Source: Geothrix terrae
GTDB taxonomy: Bacteria; Acidobacteriota; Holophagae; Holophagales; Holophagaceae
DNA: 64,000 nt
Assembly: GCF_022808775.1 (NCBI RefSeq)
Contig: NZ_JAKZLA010000003.1
Coordinates: 124,001 to 188,000 of the forward strand
Reading direction: 5' to 3'
This document shows positions 61,574 through 64,000 of the stretch, in pieces. Below the pieces are notes generated by a model. The model was given only the letters and a program-made list of their open reading frames with translations. It was not told the DNA's origin and did no database searches. The position numbers were made by a program, and so were the translations under genes. The stretch's first letter is position 1; every line of letters starts with the position of its first letter.

Positions 61574-61632
61574 TTTCAGCGGTCCAATCAAACAGTCCAT
61601 TCTGACGCATTAAATGAAATTATGCTTGGGGA

Positions 61633-62637
61633 ATGGAGCCCCGCGACACCCTGGGCCGCCCCCTCAAGGCGCTGCGCATCTCGGTCACCGACCGCTGCAA
61701 CTTCCGGTGCACCTACTGCATGCCCAAGGATGTCTTCGGGCCGGACTACCCCTTCCTGGCCCGGGAGGCCCTGCTCAGCTTCGAGGAGATCACCCGGCTG
61801 GCGCGGATCTTCATCGGCCTCGGCGTCACCAAGATCCGCCTCACGGGTGGAGAGCCCCTCATGCGCCGGGAGCTGCCGGTCCTGGTGCGCATGCTCTCGG
61901 CGCTGCCCGGGCTGGAGGATCTCGCCCTCACCACCAATGGCGTCCTCCTTCCCGATCTGGCCCGTCCCCTGAAGGAAGCCGGCCTGAACCGGATCACCGT
62001 CAGCCTCGACACCCTGCGCCCCGACCGCTTCCGGGCTATCAGCGACACGGACCTGCCCCTCGACCGCGTGCTGGCGGGGGTGGCCGCCGCCCGGACCGCC
62101 GGCTTCGGCCCCGTCAAGCTGAACTGCGTGCTCAAGCGCGGTGTGAACGACGACGAGATCCTCGACCTGGCCGCCTTCGCCCGCGAGGAAGGCCACACCC
62201 TGCGCTTCATCGAGTTCATGGACGTGGGCACCACCAACGGCTGGCGGATGGAGGAAGTGGTGCCCGCCTCCCGGGTCCGGGCCCTTCTCCATGCCCACTG
62301 GCCTCTGGAGCCCGTGGAGGCCGAGGGTGGCGCCGTGGCCCGCACCTGGCGCTATGGCGACGGGAAAGGCGAGGTGGGGCTCATCGCCTCCGTCACCGCC
62401 CCCTTCTGCCGCGGCTGCGACCGCGCCCGCCTCTCGGCGGAAGGCCGTCTTTATACCTGCCTCTTCGCGGGGGACGGCCTCGACCTGAAGGGGTTCCTCC
62501 GGAGCGGGCACGACGATCCGGGCCTGACGGCCCTGCTGGGCTTCCACTGGAAGCGGCGGAGCGATCACTATTCAGAGATCCGTCACGCCGCCACGCCCGG
62601 CCTCCCCAAGGTGGAAATGTCCCGCATGGGGGGATGA
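61633..62637 (+). CDS. moaA: GTP 3',8-cyclase
   Basis: Radical-SAM enzyme of molybdenum cofactor synthesis. The 334-residue product has the CNFRCTYC cluster motif near residue 22, TGGEPLMRREL, TTNGVLL, the second cluster cysteines in FCRGCDRARLSAEG and LYTC, and the C-terminal Gly-Gly (MSRMGG) needed for activity. The partner MoaC is not in the window. The ATG at 61633 has GGGGA directly against it, an unusually short spacing, so initiation may be weak or leaderless. Confidence 0.96.
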   Translation: MEPRDTLGRPLKALRISVTDRCNFRCTYCMPKDVFGPDYPFLAREALLSFEEITRLARIFIGLGVTKIRLTGGEPLMRRELPVLVRMLSALPGLEDLALTTNGVLLPDLARPLKEAGLNRITVSLDTLRPDRFRAISDTDLPLDRVLAGVAAARTAGFGPVKLNCVLKRGVNDDEILDLAAFAREEGHTLRFIEFMDVGTTNGWRMEEVVPASRVRALLHAHWPLEPVEAEGGAVARTWRYGDGKGEVGLIASVTAPFCRGCDRARLSAEGRLYTCLFAGDGLDLKGFLRSGHDDPGLTALLGFHWKRRSDHYSEIRHAATPGLPKVEMSRMGG

Positions 62638-62671
62638 CGCCCGGCCTTCGAACCGATTCCCGAGGTTCCCC

Positions 62672-63658
62672 ATGCGCATCCGTCCCCCCTTCGCGATCCT
62701 CCTCCTGGCCGCGGGCCTGCTGGCGGCGCCGCCTGCGGCCGTCGTCCACGGCGGCGCCGGCAGCCCCCGAGCTCGCATGGACGGCACGGATCCGGCCGCG
62801 GCGAAGGCCCTGGCGGCCCTGAAGGCCGGCGGCAGCGCCCTGGACGGTGCCCTGGCCGGCGTGGTGGCGCTGGAGGACGATCCCCGCTTCAACGCCGGCA
62901 CCGGCGCCAACATCCGCCTCGATGGCAAGACCATCCAGATGGACGCCGCGTGCATGGACGGCGCCACCGGCGGCTACGGCGCCGTGGCCGCCATCGAGCG
63001 CGTGAAGAACCCCGTGCTGGTGGCCCGCAAGGTCATGGACACGCCCCACCTCCTCATCGTGGGCGAGGGCGCCACCCGCTTCGCCCGGGCCATGGGCTTC
63101 CCCGACTACGACCCCACCTGCGCCGAGAACAAGGCCCGCTTCCAGCGCGTGCAGGCCATCCTCAAGGGCTCCGACCCCCGCCAGATCGAGGCCTGGAAGC
63201 GCTACGACTGGAAGAAGGCCTGGAACTTCCCCACGCCCCTCAAGGAGGCGCTGGGCTCGCCCGACACCGTGGGCTGCGTCACCCGCGACGCGAAGGGGAA
63301 CTTCGCCGCCGCCATCAGCACCGGCGGCACCACCATCACCTTCTACGGCCGCGTGGGCGACGTGCCCATGTTCGGCGCCGGCATCTACGCCGGACCCAAG
63401 GGCGCCGTGGCCTGCACCGGCAACGGCGAGGACATCATCAAGCATCTGGTGGCCAAGACCACGTACGACCTGCTGGCCCAGGGCCTCCCCGCCCAGGAGG
63501 CCGTGGACCGCGCCCTCAAGGCCTTCCCGCCCACCATCGACCTCGGCCTCGTCGCCGTCGGCCCCGCCACCACCGGCGGCGGCTGCAACTACAGCGCTGA
63601 GAAGAAGGCCTTCGTCACCGACTACCGGAACCAGATGGCGTGGAGCGTCCGGGAATAG
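62672..63658 (+). CDS. Periplasmic isoaspartyl peptidase / L-asparaginase (Ntn hydrolase)
   Basis: The 328-residue product has a signal peptide (AILLLAAGLLAAPPA), the VVHGGAGSPR start of the alpha subunit, FNAGTGANIRLDG, and the autocleavage site DTVGCVTRDA near residue 211, where Thr becomes the N-terminal nucleophile, followed by ISTGGTT. These enzymes cleave isoaspartyl dipeptides, asparagine or glycosylasparagine. GAGG precedes the ATG at 62672. It begins 34 bases after moaA and may share its transcript. Confidence 0.93.
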   Translation: MRIRPPFAILLLAAGLLAAPPAAVVHGGAGSPRARMDGTDPAAAKALAALKAGGSALDGALAGVVALEDDPRFNAGTGANIRLDGKTIQMDAACMDGATGGYGAVAAIERVKNPVLVARKVMDTPHLLIVGEGATRFARAMGFPDYDPTCAENKARFQRVQAILKGSDPRQIEAWKRYDWKKAWNFPTPLKEALGSPDTVGCVTRDAKGNFAAAISTGGTTITFYGRVGDVPMFGAGIYAGPKGAVACTGNGEDIIKHLVAKTTYDLLAQGLPAQEAVDRALKAFPPTIDLGLVAVGPATTGGGCNYSAEKKAFVTDYRNQMAWSVRE

Positions 63659-63660
63659 CC

Positions 63661-64000
63661 TCAGGCCCTCCGCATCATCTGCGCGATGAGAAACGCCATC
63701 TCCAGGCTCTGGCTGCGGTTGAGGCGGGGGTCGCAGCCGCTCTTGTAGGCGCGCTCCAGGTCGGCCTCGTCGAGGCCCTCCACGCCGCCGGTGCATTCGG
63801 TGACGGGCTCGCCGGTGAGCTCGAAGTGGACGGCGCGGAGCCGCGAGCCGTGGGCGCGGTGCACGTCGGCCACCTCCTGCAGCTCCTGGAGGATGTCGCC
63901 GAAGGCCCGGGTCTTGAGCCCCCCCTTGGTCGTCCGCCCGTTGCCGTGCATGGGGTCGCAGCTCCACAGCACGGGATGGCCTTCGGCCCTCGCAGCCTCG
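63661..64000 (-). CDS. Class II DAHP synthase (5' end cut by window edge)
   Basis: About 113 C-terminal residues remain: VLWSCDPMHGNGRTTKGGLK carries substrate-contacting residues, and GSRLRAVHFELTGEPVTECTGG has the metal-ligand Glu and a Cys of the active site, as in plant-type and AroG_Mtu-type 3-deoxy-7-phosphoheptulonate synthase. First step of aromatic amino acid synthesis. It converges on the asparaginase gene with two bases between the stops. Confidence 0.9.
   Translation of the reverse strand, partial: EAARAEGHPVLWSCDPMHGNGRTTKGGLKTRAFGDILQELQEVADVHRAHGSRLRAVHFELTGEPVTECTGGVEGLDEADLERAYKSGCDPRLNRSQSLEMAFLIAQMMRRA

Overview
The window is 64 kb of high-GC chromosomal DNA carrying mostly housekeeping and biosynthetic genes. 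Gene content and style suggest an Acidobacteriota chromosome of the Holophagae type (Geothrix/Holophaga-like): a eukaryote-like citrate synthase, an MglA/MglB pair, a bacterial deoxyhypusine-synthase homologue, TonB/outer-membrane proteins, Lys/Ala-rich secreted proteins and strong GGAGG ribosome binding sites. That placement is inference; there is no rRNA in the window to confirm it.

Layout. 1-9.5 kb: a truncated DegT-family aminotransferase, lysS, a DUF3187-like envelope protein, gltA, pyrG, argS and an N-terminal transketolase half. 9.6-14.5 kb: rpsT, a flavin oxidoreductase followed by an ECF41-like sigma factor with a fused SnoaL-type domain, a DUF5329 protein, gluQ and a deoxyhypusine-synthase homologue. 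14.7-18.4 kb: a manC / mannose-isomerase-type cupin / lipoprotein-sorting operon and pfkA coupled to a small basic secreted protein. 18.6-23.2 kb: thiC, a PfpI/DJ-1 protein, a SAM-riboswitch-controlled cystathionine-gamma-synthase-type enzyme and a secreted FKBP isomerase.

23.4-27.6 kb looks accessory: a lower-GC Kelch lipoprotein, a 2OG-Fe(II) oxygenase, a short-chain dehydrogenase whose catalytic tyrosine codon is an amber stop, and a tRNA-Asn whose downstream flank holds several copies of its own 3' end, as expected at a repeatedly used integration site. 27.7-32 kb: mglBA, deoC with an N-terminal extension, a KKAE-repeat protein and an orphan sigma-54 response regulator. 32-36 kb: a secreted protein, then xseB-ispA-dxs for isoprenoid precursors. 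36-49.7 kb: a secreted 5'-nucleotidase, LysR and SDR genes, a ThiF/MoeB E1-like enzyme, rdgB, mgtA, a DMT exporter and a translationally coupled mtnP / hypothetical / M23 peptidase / metallopeptidase operon.

49.8-54.7 kb is a complete cobalamin-uptake unit: a cobalamin riboswitch followed by an outer membrane receptor, periplasmic binding protein, permease and ATPase (btuB-btuF-btuC-btuD order). 54.7-64 kb: a cation/proton antiporter, an acetyltransferase plus carbon-nitrogen hydrolase pair, a family 2 glycosyltransferase, recA, an unknown cytoplasmic protein, moaA, a periplasmic Ntn-hydrolase asparaginase and the truncated end of a class II DAHP synthase.

No phage, insertion sequence, CRISPR array or rRNA was seen. 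The most unusual items are the amber codon exactly at an SDR catalytic Tyr, the tRNA-Asn integration scar, the ECF41-like regulator with a matching candidate promoter, a duplicated gene start in the manC operon, and a family of long purine-rich inverted repeats at three intergenic sites.
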